From Haemophilus parainfluenzae (GTDB taxonomy: Bacteria > Pseudomonadota > Gammaproteobacteria > Enterobacterales > Pasteurellaceae), in contig NZ_QEPO01000005.1 of the NCBI RefSeq assembly GCF_003252725.1, forward strand, positions 62,001 to 126,000: DNA of 64,000 bases, written 5' to 3'. Below the pieces are notes generated by a model. That model worked only from the letters and a program-made list of their open reading frames with translations, did not search any database and was not told the DNA's origin. This document shows positions 45,099 to 54,688 of the stretch, piece by piece (within the stretch, counting starts at the first letter, position 1; every line of letters begins with the position of its first letter). A program made the translations under genes and the position numbers.

Positions 45099-47015
45099 AT
45101 GAGATCTCTAAAACATTTTGCAAAAATCATTATTTGCACGCTTTCCCTTTTTTCGGCTTTTGCCTTTGCGCAAGATCGTTATGGCGTATTAGCTTACCAC
45201 TCTGTTGTAGATGAAAGTGCGGCTGAAAATCAAAAACATTATTTTCCTCAAACGATTCCAGCCCAAACCTTAATTAAACATTTTAATTGGCTAAAAGAAA
45301 ATGGATACAACGTGATCAGTTGGCAACAAGTTATCGATGCTGAAAATGGTAAAGGCACATTACCTGATAATGCGGTATTGCTAAGCTTCGATGATGGCTA
45401 TGAAACCATGTATAACGTGGTCTTTCCTCTATTAAAGGCCTATAACTACCCTGCTGTTTTTGCGCCAGTGACAGGCTGGTTAGATACGCCGGCAGATCAA
45501 AAAATCGCTTATGCCGATAAAATGTTAGATCGTTCCGTTTTTGCCACTTGGTCGCAAGTCAAAGAAATGGAACAAAGTGGGCTCATTGAAGTAGCCTCAC
45601 ATACTCATAATCTTCACAACGGTATAAATGCCAACCCATCTGGTGGTCAATTACCCTCAGTGATTGCACCTGAATATAAAAACGGAAAATATGAAACTGA
45701 AGATGCCTACAAAAACAGATTGAAATCTGATTTCACTCGTTCTGTTCAAACGTTAGTCAATCATATCGGTAAGAAACCACGTATAATGGTGTGGCCTTAT
45801 GGACAATTTAATGATGTTGCTGTGCAACTTGCACGACAAGCAGGAATGCCACACTATTTCTCATTAGGTGAAAAAATCATCAATAAAGTGGGCGATAAAC
45901 ATATTGGACGCTTATTACTTAATGCAGAAACCGATCTAAATACCGTTAAAAACTATCTTGATGGCATTGATGAAAGCAAACAAATTCAACGAGTACTGCA
46001 TGTCGATTTAGATTATGTCTATGATGCGGATAAAGCTCAGCAAGCCAAAAACCTTGATAAGTTAATCGACCGCATCTATCGCTATGGTGTGACGACAGTT
46101 TATCTTCAAGCCTTCTCCGATCCAGATGGGGATGGCGTAGCCGATGCCTTGTATTTCCCTAATAAATATCTTCCTGTTCGCGATGATATTTTTGGTCGAA
46201 TTGCCTGGCAATTACAAACACGCGCAGGAGTACAAGTTTATGCTTGGATGCCTGTACTCGCCTTTGATTTACGAAAAAGCGTAAAAGAGGCGGAATATGT
46301 CATTGATAGCCGTACAGGCAAGCCTTCAACAAAGGCTTATTTACGCCTTTCACCTTATAACAAACAGAATGTCGAAATCATTAAATCCATTTATAACGAT
46401 TTGTCATTCTACGCCAAATTTAATGGCATTTTATTCCACGATGATGCGTTCCTAACCGATTTTGAAGGTGCTGAAGGCACTCACGCTGAAGGCATGGTTA
46501 GTCCACAAGCAAAACAAAAAACACAAGATTTAATCCAATTAACCCATCAACTCACCGATGCGTTAAAACCTTATTTCTTGCGTGGTTCATATTCTCTTAA
46601 AACGGCTCGTAATCTTTATGCATCAGTGATCACAAATCCAAATGCAGAAGAATGGTTGGCACAAAACTTAAAAACGCTCACCGACAATTACGATACCACT
46701 GCCATCATGGCGATGCCATACATGGAAAATGAACAGCCTATTTCACAAAAAGAAGCCTATCAATGGTTTGCTTCTCTCATTGAAAATGTGAAAGCCCAAG
46801 CGCCATTAGATAAAGTCTTATTTGAATTCCAAGCGGTGAATTGGCGAACTCAAAAACCAATTCCTGAATCCGAATTGATTGATTGGATGACGCTATTACA
46901 AAAAAATCATATTTATAGCTATGGCTACTATCCGGATAACTTTTTAACAAACCAACCGGATATGAACAAAATGAGACCGTATTTTTCCGTAAATACGAAT
47001 GCAGGGAAAAAATAA
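45099..47015 (+). CDS. pgaB: PNAG N-deacetylase PgaB
   Basis: Periplasmic enzyme that partly deacetylates PNAG before export. 638 residues: NodB-type deacetylase at about 30-290 with SFDDGYETMY (catalytic and metal Asp pair) and the metal His pair in ASHTHNLHN, then a glycoside-hydrolase-like domain at about 300-620 (HVDLDYVYDADKAQQAKNLD in part, LFHDDAFLTDFE). Its signal peptide ends AFAFAQ without a lipobox Cys, unlike the lipoprotein of E. coli, so it is probably a soluble periplasmic form. Located between pgaA and pgaC. Confidence 0.92.
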   Translation: MRSLKHFAKIIICTLSLFSAFAFAQDRYGVLAYHSVVDESAAENQKHYFPQTIPAQTLIKHFNWLKENGYNVISWQQVIDAENGKGTLPDNAVLLSFDDGYETMYNVVFPLLKAYNYPAVFAPVTGWLDTPADQKIAYADKMLDRSVFATWSQVKEMEQSGLIEVASHTHNLHNGINANPSGGQLPSVIAPEYKNGKYETEDAYKNRLKSDFTRSVQTLVNHIGKKPRIMVWPYGQFNDVAVQLARQAGMPHYFSLGEKIINKVGDKHIGRLLLNAETDLNTVKNYLDGIDESKQIQRVLHVDLDYVYDADKAQQAKNLDKLIDRIYRYGVTTVYLQAFSDPDGDGVADALYFPNKYLPVRDDIFGRIAWQLQTRAGVQVYAWMPVLAFDLRKSVKEAEYVIDSRTGKPSTKAYLRLSPYNKQNVEIIKSIYNDLSFYAKFNGILFHDDAFLTDFEGAEGTHAEGMVSPQAKQKTQDLIQLTHQLTDALKPYFLRGSYSLKTARNLYASVITNPNAEEWLAQNLKTLTDNYDTTAIMAMPYMENEQPISQKEAYQWFASLIENVKAQAPLDKVLFEFQAVNWRTQKPIPESELIDWMTLLQKNHIYSYGYYPDNFLTNQPDMNKMRPYFSVNTNAGKK

Positions 47016-47024
47016 GGATTGATC

Positions 47025-48266
47025 ATGAACCAACAATTCTTAGAAGCAGTGAGTATCTTCGTATTCATGTATCCTGCCGGGATGGCAATATATTGGGTAA
47101 CGGCAAGTCTGTGTTATTACCTGTTTATGGAAGGAAAACTCGGGCAACCGACTTTCCAACAAATGTCCAAAGAACGCGTTCCTATGGTCAGCATTATGGT
47201 GCCTTGCTACAACGAAGGGGACAATCTAGATGAAGCTATTCCTTACTTGCTCCAACTCAGATACCCAAACTATGAATTGATCTTTATCAATGATGGCAGT
47301 AAAGATAACACAGGTGAAATTATTGAACGTTGGGCAAAAGCTGACGAACGCATCGTGGCGCTTCACCAAGAAAACCAAGGTAAAGCCAGCGCATTAAATC
47401 ATGGCTTGTTAGTTGCTAAAGGTGAATATGTGGCCTGTATTGATGGCGATGCCGTATTGGATTTCGATGCGATCGATTACATGGTGCAATCCCTCGAATT
47501 AAACCGTGCTTATGGCGCCGTTACAGGAAACCCACGCGTACGTAACCGCAGTACAATCCTAGGTCGCTTACAAGTGTCTGAATTTAGCTCCATTATCGGT
47601 TTAATCAAACGCGCTCAAAGCCTGATGGGAACCATCTTCACCGTATCTGGTGTATGTTGTTTATTCCGAAAAGATGTAATGGAAGAAATCGGTGGCTGGA
47701 GTACCAATATGATCACCGAAGATATTGATGTCAGTTGGAAAATCCAAACAGCCGGTTACAACATTATGTATGAGCCTCGTGCCTTATGTTGGGTATTAAT
47801 GCCTGAACGTCTTTATGGCTTATACAAACAGCGTTTACGCTGGGCACAAGGTGGTGCTGAAACCATTCTCAAATATTTTCCTCAGGTCTGGCGTTGGAGA
47901 AACCGCCGTCTATGGCCAATGTATGCCGAATATTTTGTTACCGCAACTTGGGCAATCTTATTAGTTGCACTGGTTGCACTTTCACTATACCGCAAGATTA
48001 CCTTAGGTGTAGGTATTCAAAACATGGAGCTGTTTGAAACAAATATCTCGATCATGTTTTTTTCCTTCTTCTTACAGTGTCTCTTAAGCTTATACATTGA
48101 TTCACGTTATGAAAAAGGATTGATCCAATATGGAATTTCCTGCATTTGGTATCCCTACGTTTATTGGTTACTCAATACGGTAACCTTACTCATTGGAATC
48201 CCAAAAGCGATTTTTAGAAACAAGTCCAAGCTAGCTGTCTGGACAAGCCCTGACAGAGGAGTTTAA
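47025..48266 (+). CDS. pgaC: PNAG synthase, glycosyltransferase PgaC
   Basis: Inner-membrane processive GT2 that polymerises UDP-GlcNAc into PNAG. 413 residues. N-terminal helix, then the catalytic domain MVPCYNEGDNLDEAIPYLL, FINDGSKDNTG, the D-x-D region CIDGDAVLDFD, TED and QRLRW (the Q-x-x-R-W product motif), and C-terminal helices. An upstream TTG at 47019 would add two residues; the ATG at 47025 with AAGGATTGATC ahead is better. Function needs PgaD. Confidence 0.94.
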   Translation: MNQQFLEAVSIFVFMYPAGMAIYWVTASLCYYLFMEGKLGQPTFQQMSKERVPMVSIMVPCYNEGDNLDEAIPYLLQLRYPNYELIFINDGSKDNTGEIIERWAKADERIVALHQENQGKASALNHGLLVAKGEYVACIDGDAVLDFDAIDYMVQSLELNRAYGAVTGNPRVRNRSTILGRLQVSEFSSIIGLIKRAQSLMGTIFTVSGVCCLFRKDVMEEIGGWSTNMITEDIDVSWKIQTAGYNIMYEPRALCWVLMPERLYGLYKQRLRWAQGGAETILKYFPQVWRWRNRRLWPMYAEYFVTATWAILLVALVALSLYRKITLGVGIQNMELFETNISIMFFSFFLQCLLSLYIDSRYEKGLIQYGISCIWYPYVYWLLNTVTLLIGIPKAIFRNKSKLAVWTSPDRGV

Positions 48267-48269
48267 ATA

Positions 48270-48545
48270 ATGGCAACCGCCACTTTACAACAATTGATGG
48301 TTATTAATAAAGGTAGCAGCCTTCCCTTGCTGATTAAAGCCAAAAGCTTTGTACTAGATCTAGTTACCTGGGCTTTATGGGCTTATATCATCACTTTTGT
48401 CGCGAGATATGCGGAACGCATCTTCACTAAACCGATTCTGGAAAGTTTCTTTTTCGTTGATGTGGTCAGCATCATGTTTTCTGTCTCTGCGGTATTGGTC
48501 ATATTGGCTTATATTTGGTCTATTCTTACCGTAGCAAAAGAATAA
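48270..48545 (+). CDS. pgaD: PNAG biosynthesis accessory membrane protein PgaD
   Basis: A 91-residue protein with two transmembrane helices (VLDLVTWALWAYIITFVARY and VVSIMFSVSAVLVILAYIWS), shorter than the E. coli form. It completes the PgaC synthase; in E. coli the pair senses cyclic di-GMP. It starts 3 bp after pgaC and ends before an uptake-signal terminator. Assignment rests on size, topology and position. Confidence 0.85.
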   Translation: MATATLQQLMVINKGSSLPLLIKAKSFVLDLVTWALWAYIITFVARYAERIFTKPILESFFFVDVVSIMFSVSAVLVILAYIWSILTVAKE

Positions 48546-48567
48546 CTCGCAAAAAACTTAATATAAA

Positions 48568-48601
48568 AACCGCACTTTGGTTTACAAATCAAAGTGCGGT
48601 T
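48568..48601. terminator. uptake-signal inverted pair, pgaABCD/pckA terminator
   Basis: AACCGCACTTTG (48568-48579) and CAAAGTGCGGTT (48590-48601), perfect 12-bp stem followed by ATTTTT, between convergent operons. Confidence 0.92.
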
Positions 48602-48639
48602 ATTTTTAGAGATGTTTAATTAGATATGATATTCTCTAA

Positions 48640-50256
48640 TTAAGCTTTTGGACCTGCTGCGATAAGCGCTTTACCTTCTGCGTTAGTTGCATATTTTTCG
48701 AAGTTTTTCACAAAACGTCCAGCAAGATCTTTCGCTTTCGCTTCCCATTGTGCTTTATCCGCATAAGTATCACGTGGGTCTAAGATCGCAGAATCTACGC
48801 CAGGTAATGCTTTTGGAATCGCTAAATCAAAGATTGGTAACTCGCCCATTTCTGCTTTTTCGATAGAACCATCTAGGATTGCATCGATAATACCACGAGT
48901 ATCTTTGATTGAGATACGTTTACCTGTACCGTTCCAACCAGTATTAACTAAGTAAGCTTCTGCACCAGCAGCTTGCATACGTTTAACTAACACTTGAGCA
49001 TATTGTGTTGGGTGAAGAGTTAAGAACGCCGCACCGAAACATGCTGAGAAGGTTGGAGTTGGCTCAGTAATACCACGCTCTGTACCAGCTAATTTAGCAG
49101 TGAAACCAGATAAGAAGTAGTATTTGGTTTGCTCTGGTGTCAATTTAGACACTGGAGGTAACACACCGAATGCATCCGCAGTTAAGAAAATTACTTTCGT
49201 TGCGTGACCTGCACGAGATACTGGTTTAACAATATTATCAATGTGATAAATTGGGTAAGACACACGAGTATTTTCAGTTTTAGAACCATCATCGAAATCA
49301 ACTGAACCATCTGCACGAACCACGACGTTTTCTAATAATGCATCACGACGGATTGCACGGTAGATATCTGGCTCATTTTCTTCAGAAAGATGGATAGTTT
49401 TCGCGTAGCAACCACCTTCAAAGTTGAAGATACCTACATCATCCCAACCGTGCTCATCATCACCGATTAATTCACGTTTTGGATCAGTAGAAAGGGTGGT
49501 TTTACCTGTACCTGATAAACCGAAGAAGATTGCTACATCACCGTCTTTACCTACGTTAGCAGAACAGTGCATTGCACCTACACCTTTAAGTGGTAGGAAG
49601 TAGTTCATCATTGAGAACATACCTTTCTTCATTTCGCCGCCGTACCAAGTACCACCGATTAATTGGATACGCTCAGTTAAGTTGAATGCAACGAAGTTTT
49701 CAGAGTTCAAACCTTGTTCTTTCCAGTTCGGGTTGGTGCATTTAGAACCATTCATTACCACGAAATCAGGTTTAAAGGTTTTTAATTGTTCTTCTGTCGG
49801 ACGAATGAACATATTTTTCACAAAGTGTGCTTGCCATGCTACTTCAGTCACAATACGTACTGCGATACGGTCTTGTTCACTTGCGCCACAGAAACCATCA
49901 ACCACGAATAAACGTTTACCAGAAAGTTGTTTAGTCACAAGACCTTTCAAGCTTGACCAAGTTTCTTGAGTCATTGGTTTGTTATCGTTTTTCGCCACAT
50001 CAGAAGTCCACCACACAGTATCTTTTGTGGTATCATCTAAAACGATGTATTTGTCTTTCGGTGAACGACCGGTAAAGATCCCTGTATCAACAGCCACCGC
50101 ACCCGTTGTGGTAAGTGTACCTTTTTCAAAGCCTTCTAAGCCTGGTTTTGTTTCTTCTTCAAAAAGTTGTTCATAACTTGGGTTATAAACCACTTCTTTA
50201 ACATCATGAATACCAACGGCTTCAAGTTCTTTAATTACGTTTTTAACATCAGTCAT
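48640..50256 (-). CDS. pckA: phosphoenolpyruvate carboxykinase (ATP)
   Basis: Converts oxaloacetate and ATP to PEP and CO2; in Pasteurellaceae it also runs in the CO2-fixing direction towards succinate. 538 residues, full length. P-loop [16 protein letters not shown] near residue 249, [10 protein letters not shown] near the N-terminus, and [16 protein letters not shown] towards the C-terminus are intact. A GAGGTGAACT site precedes the ATG. A weak CRP-like sequence (TGTTA-N6-TCTCA, 50326-50341) lies about 70 bp upstream. Confidence 0.97.
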   Translation of the reverse strand: MTDVKNVIKELEAVGIHDVKEVVYNPSYEQLFEEETKPGLEGFEKGTLTTTGAVAVDTGIFTGRSPKDKYIVLDDTTKDTVWWTSDVAKNDNKPMTQETWSSLKGLVTKQLSGKRLFVVDGFCGASEQDRIAVRIVTEVAWQAHFVKNMFIRPTEEQLKTFKPDFVVMNGSKCTNPNWKEQGLNSENFVAFNLTERIQLIGGTWYGGEMKKGMFSMMNYFLPLKGVGAMHCSANVGKDGDVAIFFGLSGTGKTTLSTDPKRELIGDDEHGWDDVGIFNFEGGCYAKTIHLSEENEPDIYRAIRRDALLENVVVRADGSVDFDDGSKTENTRVSYPIYHIDNIVKPVSRAGHATKVIFLTADAFGVLPPVSKLTPEQTKYYFLSGFTAKLAGTERGITEPTPTFSACFGAAFLTLHPTQYAQVLVKRMQAAGAEAYLVNTGWNGTGKRISIKDTRGIIDAILDGSIEKAEMGELPIFDLAIPKALPGVDSAILDPRDTYADKAQWEAKAKDLAGRFVKNFEKYATNAEGKALIAAGPKA

Positions 50257-50470
50257 AGTTCACCTCTTGATTAAAGTTTAAAAATTTTTCCTACGTTTAT
50301 TGTATGGGAATTGTCAAAAAAAAAATGTTAACTAGATCTCATTTTTGAACATTCATCTGAAAATTCTACCCCTTTTTAGGTGGTTTAAGAGGCTAAGATA
50401 CAACAAGGTTGATTTACCCATCATATTTTCGATATAGTGAGAACTATTATCAACTCAAGACTCAATAACT

Positions 50471-51337
50471 ATGTTCTCATTTTTGCGTTTACTCTTTTTA
50501 TTTTGTCTGCTGATATTTACGCAAATCACGCAAGCAGAACCCGACTTTAAGATTCCACCTATTCAAGAAAGCATGAAAAAAATGTACCAAATTCAACAAA
50601 AAGATTTTACTTTTGAAGGCAAGAATTATCGTTTGTTTATTGCTATTCCACCGAAAACGTCGAAAAAACTGACCGCACTTTATACGCTAGATGGTAACGC
50701 TCAATTTCCAATAGCAGTGAATGCTGTCAATCCTAACAAACCTCTCCCCCTTATTGTCGGTATTGGTTATGTATCTGATAAAGCTTACGTCATTGAGGAA
50801 CGAATGAGAGATTACACTTTTCCAGTAGAAGGCGCTGAATTTGCCAAAGGAGGGAAAGCTGCTGATTTTCTACGTTTTATTCAAGAAGATGTAAAACCTT
50901 ACATTGAGCAGCATTTCAATATTAATAAGGAAAAACAATATTTCTTTGGCCATTCTTTTGGTGGGTTGTTTGGATTATACGTGCTCTTCCATCAACCAGA
51001 TTTATTTCAATATTACACCTTGGCAAGCCCTTCTCTTTGGTGGGGAAATGGCTCATTTTTACCTCAAAATAAGCTATGGATTAGCCAAAAACCGTCACAT
51101 ATTCTAATTACATTAGGCTATTATGAAGAACATCCTGAGCAGGATCCGAATATGACTGAAGAACAATTACAGCGTATTAATCAACGGAAACAAATGCGAA
51201 CAATCAATGCGCATCAATTGGCGAAAATATTGGAAAAACAAGGCAATTCCGTAGAGTTTATTTCCATTCCCAATAAAAATCATGGTGGCTCGATTCCTGA
51301 CGCTATCAAACATTGCTTGGAACAAGTTCAACAATAA
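50471..51337 (+). CDS. exported siderophore-esterase-like alpha/beta hydrolase
   Basis: A 288-residue hydrolase with signal peptide (cleavage after TQA at about 22). It resembles the IroE/BesA/esterase-D-like group, which hydrolyse siderophore or other esters in the periplasm. Nucleophile elbow GHSFGG with S162, ALYTLDGNAQFP early on, and the late His in NKNHGGSIPDAI are visible. It stands alone and ends at a terminator shared with hslO. An uptake signal lies at 50672-50680. The siderophore role is inference from family resemblance. Confidence 0.75.
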   Translation: MFSFLRLLFLFCLLIFTQITQAEPDFKIPPIQESMKKMYQIQQKDFTFEGKNYRLFIAIPPKTSKKLTALYTLDGNAQFPIAVNAVNPNKPLPLIVGIGYVSDKAYVIEERMRDYTFPVEGAEFAKGGKAADFLRFIQEDVKPYIEQHFNINKEKQYFFGHSFGGLFGLYVLFHQPDLFQYYTLASPSLWWGNGSFLPQNKLWISQKPSHILITLGYYEEHPEQDPNMTEEQLQRINQRKQMRTINAHQLAKILEKQGNSVEFISIPNKNHGGSIPDAIKHCLEQVQQ

Positions 51338-51347
51338 AAGCGTATAA

Positions 51348-51379
51348 AAAAATCCCCGTTATCATGAACGGGGATTTTT
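51348..51379. terminator. bidirectional terminator, esterase/hslO
   Basis: Perfect 13-bp arms AAAAATCCCCGTT (51348-51360) and AACGGGGATTTTT (51367-51379), between convergent genes. Confidence 0.93.
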
Positions 51380-51380
51380 C

Positions 51381-52247
51381 TTATTGGGCTTGTTTGAGTT
51401 TATCAATCGCTTCTTTATTGAAGAAGTAATGTGTGCCACAACATTCACACTGCATATCAATACTGCCTTTATGCTCTTCTAAGATTTCATCAATTTCAGC
51501 TTCTGGAATCAGTAATAATGCTGCCCCTGAACGCTCCGGTGAGCAGCCACAGAAGAAAGAAACAGCTTGTGGTTCAAACACTTCCACTACTTCTTCATGA
51601 TATAAACGATAAAGCAATTCTTCTGCGGGCAATCCAAATAACTCCTCATCTTTTACGGTTGCAGCTAACATAGTTAAATGCTCAAAATCCTCTGGCGTAC
51701 CTTGGCCATCCGGCATAATTTGTAGCAACATCCCAGCTGCAACGGCTTTACCGTCATATTCACCTGTGCGAATAATAAGTTGGGTTTGTAATTGTTCTGA
51801 ACGAACAAAATAGTCTTCTAAACATTCCGTAATGGTTGGTTTATCTAAACCAATAACGCCTTGATAACGTTCACCTTCTGTTGGTGCAATCGTAATCACT
51901 AATACGCCTTTGCCGATCATATCATGTAGGCTCATACCATCTTGAATATCACCTTGCACACGGGCTAATGCACGAATTTGTTGTTGATCATTACCATTTA
52001 CTAAAGCTAATTTTAATGGGCCATCACCTTGAATTTGAACAGTAATATTACCGTTAAATTTTAATGTTGCGGTCAACAAATTAGTCGCCACCATCATCTC
52101 ACCCAATAAGTTTTGTACCGCTTTTGGATAATGATGGGTATTCAAGGTATCCGTAAAAGTTTGGTTTAATCGTACCCATTCACCACGCACAGCACGGTTT
52201 TGAAAAAGGTAACGGTAAAGTTTGTCATTGTCTTGAGTGTAATTCAT
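51381..52247 (-). CDS. hslO: redox-regulated chaperone Hsp33
   Basis: Cytoplasmic holdase activated by oxidation: zinc is lost, disulfides form and the protein binds unfolding clients. 288 residues. The zinc-binding pairs are present, C-x-C in FFCGCSPERSG and C-x-x-C in CECCGTHYFF near the C-terminus. N-terminal DKLYRYLFQNRAVRGEWVRL is typical. Single gene, between an esterase and the porin. Confidence 0.96.
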   Translation of the reverse strand: MNYTQDNDKLYRYLFQNRAVRGEWVRLNQTFTDTLNTHHYPKAVQNLLGEMMVATNLLTATLKFNGNITVQIQGDGPLKLALVNGNDQQQIRALARVQGDIQDGMSLHDMIGKGVLVITIAPTEGERYQGVIGLDKPTITECLEDYFVRSEQLQTQLIIRTGEYDGKAVAAGMLLQIMPDGQGTPEDFEHLTMLAATVKDEELFGLPAEELLYRLYHEEVVEVFEPQAVSFFCGCSPERSGAALLLIPEAEIDEILEEHKGSIDMQCECCGTHYFFNKEAIDKLKQAQ

Positions 52248-52395
52248 TATTTGTTCCTATTTATTCTTTGAGTAAAAGTGCGGTCAATTTTGAAAATAAA
52301 TTGTAAACGTTCAAAAAAGATGTCGTTTTGTTACCGCACTTTGTGCCTGTGCAGTATTATGGGGGTGAAAATCAAAATTACAAGCCAAAAAGAAA

Positions 52396-52419
52396 AGCGG
52401 ATAGCTTTCACTATCCGCT
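52396..52419 (-). terminator. porin terminator
   Basis: AGCGGATAG (52396-52404) and CTATCCGCT (52411-52419); on the minus strand the stem is followed by TTTCTTTTT. Uptake signals lie nearby at 52276-52284 and about 52327-52335. Confidence 0.88.
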
Positions 52420-52444
52420 CGCTTTATAAAATTAAACTGATAAA

Positions 52445-53569
52445 TTACCAGTATGCACGTAAACCGATAACAGTTTTGAAATCACGGCTACGATCAAGTT
52501 GTTTGCCTGAGTCTTTATCAAAGGTATTCTCGTATTTAGTACGAGTTGCTTGCCATTCAATGAATGGTTTCACTTTTAACGAACCTTGATTATACACATA
52601 GTATTCAGTACCCACTAAGAACTGGCGATCAGTCGCTTTTGAATATGCAGAACCTACAGGTAAAGTTTTCTCAGTTTTGTAAGAATACATTGCATATACA
52701 TTCCAATCTTCATTTAAACCTTGGCGAATCACTGCAGTTACTTCATTATTTTTCACTTTGTTACCTGCACCATCTTTATTTTTAGTATCTTTGTGAGCTA
52801 AGTCTAAACCATAAGTAGTGTGAACAAAGTTATACGCTAAGCCTAAAGCATAAGCATTGCTGTAGTATGCTGTTTTGTTCGCATTTTCAGAAATTTCACG
52901 AGTGAAACCTGCTGCGACAGTTACATTTTGGATACTATCAATTTCGTGATTGAAGATAAGACCTGTACCCCAAGTGTTTTTACGGTTATTTTTTAAATCT
53001 ACGTTTTTGATGTTACGTTTGCTTGAACCGCCGTAGTACGCACCAAATTTCACTTTATTTGAACCGTAGTCACCATTATAAACATATTGTGTTACACGAC
53101 GAGCTGAAGTCTCTAATAAACCATCAGTCAAGCTGTAAGTATTTGCTAAATCACTTTGTTTTACTTCATCAGTGATAGTTACCATGTTACCGTAAGTTAA
53201 TTCACCGAATTGTTTATGGCCAAAACCGGCATAAAGTTGGTGAGTATAAACATGGTCAAAATCATGTTGTGAAGGTGCTTCACCACGCATACGCCATTCA
53301 GCACGGCCTAAAGCGTAGAAATCTCCACCTAAGCTTTGTTTTAATTTGAAACCGAAACGTGAACCGTTGTTATCAACTGCGTGATTGATGTGCTCTTTAG
53401 TTACATCACCATTTACATAGTTGGTTTTGTTAGAGGTGCTTTCCCATTTAACACGTAAAGAACCGTAAAAATCAACATCAGTACCAGTTTGGTCAATGTG
53501 GAAGTTATAAGCTTGTGCAGAACCTGCTGCTAATGCCGCTACAGATAAAGCAAGAAGTGTTTTTTTCAT
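52445..53569 (-). CDS. major porin, OmpP2-like
   Basis: A trimeric 16-strand diffusion porin of the outer membrane, related to Haemophilus P2. 374 residues: signal peptide MKKTLLALSVAALAAGSAQA, then DVDFYGSLRVKWES, SRFGFKLKQSLGGDFYALGRAEWR and QLYAGFGHKQFGELTYGN in the first strands and loop 3. It ends RAYW; most porins end in Phe, but Trp also serves as BAM signal. Strongly expressed by its codon use and promoter. Confidence 0.93.
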   Translation of the reverse strand: MKKTLLALSVAALAAGSAQAYNFHIDQTGTDVDFYGSLRVKWESTSNKTNYVNGDVTKEHINHAVDNNGSRFGFKLKQSLGGDFYALGRAEWRMRGEAPSQHDFDHVYTHQLYAGFGHKQFGELTYGNMVTITDEVKQSDLANTYSLTDGLLETSARRVTQYVYNGDYGSNKVKFGAYYGGSSKRNIKNVDLKNNRKNTWGTGLIFNHEIDSIQNVTVAAGFTREISENANKTAYYSNAYALGLAYNFVHTTYGLDLAHKDTKNKDGAGNKVKNNEVTAVIRQGLNEDWNVYAMYSYKTEKTLPVGSAYSKATDRQFLVGTEYYVYNQGSLKVKPFIEWQATRTKYENTFDKDSGKQLDRSRDFKTVIGLRAYW

Positions 53570-53620
53570 AACGCTTTCCCTATTATTTAATGAAGTTTAT
53601 TAAAAAATTGAACTTTTTGC

Positions 53621-53649
53621 AGTTTATACAGTACAACCTAAATGGTCAA
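53621..53649 (-). promoter_or_regulatory. porin promoter
   Basis: Minus strand TTGACC (53644-53649), 17-bp spacer, TAAACT (53621-53626). It leaves a leader of about 45 bp before the AGGGAAAGCGTT ribosome-binding site. Confidence 0.65.
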
Positions 53650-53734
53650 CCCTAAATTTTGCCAACTATCAGAAAATAGGCAATATTTTGACTAAAATCA
53701 ATCAAGATAAATACATATTTGATTACTTTATCAC

Positions 53735-54688
53735 CTATTTAATTAATAAATTTAGTGTAGAAAACACTTGGTCTGAAGTAATATTTGCCATTGAATTCGC
53801 TGTTAAATAATGCTGATTTTGACCATAACAACCAACTAAGGTCGGATCTGTTGCGCCATAAAGTGTAATATTGGGTTTATCCAGTGCGGCAGTCAAATGG
53901 GCAAGCCCTGTGTCTACCGATACCACGGCTTTCGCATTGGCAATTTGTTCAGCCAATTCATGCAATGAAAGCTTAGGCAAAACAACTACATGAGATAAGC
54001 CGACAGCCAATCGCTCTGCTCTCGCCTTTTCTTTTTCGTTTCCCCAAGGTAAACGAACTTGAACAGAAAGTGCGGTCAGTTTTTCGATTAAATTTCGCCA
54101 TTCTCGTTCTGGCCAATGCTTCTCATCTCTTGTCGTAGAATGAAAAAAGATCACATAAGGTTCGATAGAATCTGCGAAAATGAAATGTCGAGCAATGTCA
54201 TAATCCCCTTTTTCTTTCGGTAATGGATAAGATAAGGCTTGCGCAAAAAGTTGACGAATACGTTCTACCGCATGCTGTTGATAAGAAATTGCGTATTTTT
54301 TATCGTAGAACAAGGAGGCAATCGGCTCACGGATACTTTTGCGATCATAGCCATGTTTAATGCCATTGGCTAAGCGTGTCGCAAAAAAGGCACTTTTAAA
54401 AAGCCCTTGCGCGTCAATCACGGCATCATATTGATTGGCTTGTAATAAAGTGCAGTAAGATTTCCATTCGTTTTTTGTTTGAGCTGAAAAAGGCGATTTT
54501 CGCCAGCGTCTTAAGGCAATTGGAATGATTTGATTCACTGCAGAATGCCAACGTGGGATTTCTGCAAAATTCTCTTCCACCACCCAATCAATAGAGAGAT
54601 TAGGAATAGCACGCTGTGCATCAGTCAATGCTGGCAAAGTATGAATTACATCCCCCATAGAGGAAGTCTTAATCACACATACTTTCAT
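53735..54688 (-). CDS. waaC: LOS heptosyltransferase I
   Basis: GT9 enzyme that adds the first L-glycero-D-manno-heptose to Kdo of the lipooligosaccharide core (called opsX in Haemophilus). 317 residues: N-terminal KTSSMGDVIHTLPALTDA with the catalytic Asp, and ADP-heptose-binding segment VSVDTGLAHLTAALDKPNITLYGATDP. Its start overlaps the stop of the transporter gene by 4 bp; third gene of waaF-transporter-waaC. Confidence 0.93.
   Translation of the reverse strand: MKVCVIKTSSMGDVIHTLPALTDAQRAIPNLSIDWVVEENFAEIPRWHSAVNQIIPIALRRWRKSPFSAQTKNEWKSYCTLLQANQYDAVIDAQGLFKSAFFATRLANGIKHGYDRKSIREPIASLFYDKKYAISYQQHAVERIRQLFAQALSYPLPKEKGDYDIARHFIFADSIEPYVIFFHSTTRDEKHWPEREWRNLIEKLTALSVQVRLPWGNEKEKARAERLAVGLSHVVVLPKLSLHELAEQIANAKAVVSVDTGLAHLTAALDKPNITLYGATDPTLVGCYGQNQHYLTANSMANITSDQVFSTLNLLIK

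Noticed and set aside
50326-50341. CRP site upstream of pckA
   Set aside because: TGTTA-N6-TCTCA has a mismatch in each half at informative positions; too weak to list as a site, mentioned only in the pckA entry.
52445-52456. C-terminal Trp in porin and adhesin as a frameshift or truncation sign
   Set aside because: Both proteins are otherwise complete and a terminal aromatic Trp is accepted by the outer-membrane assembly machinery.
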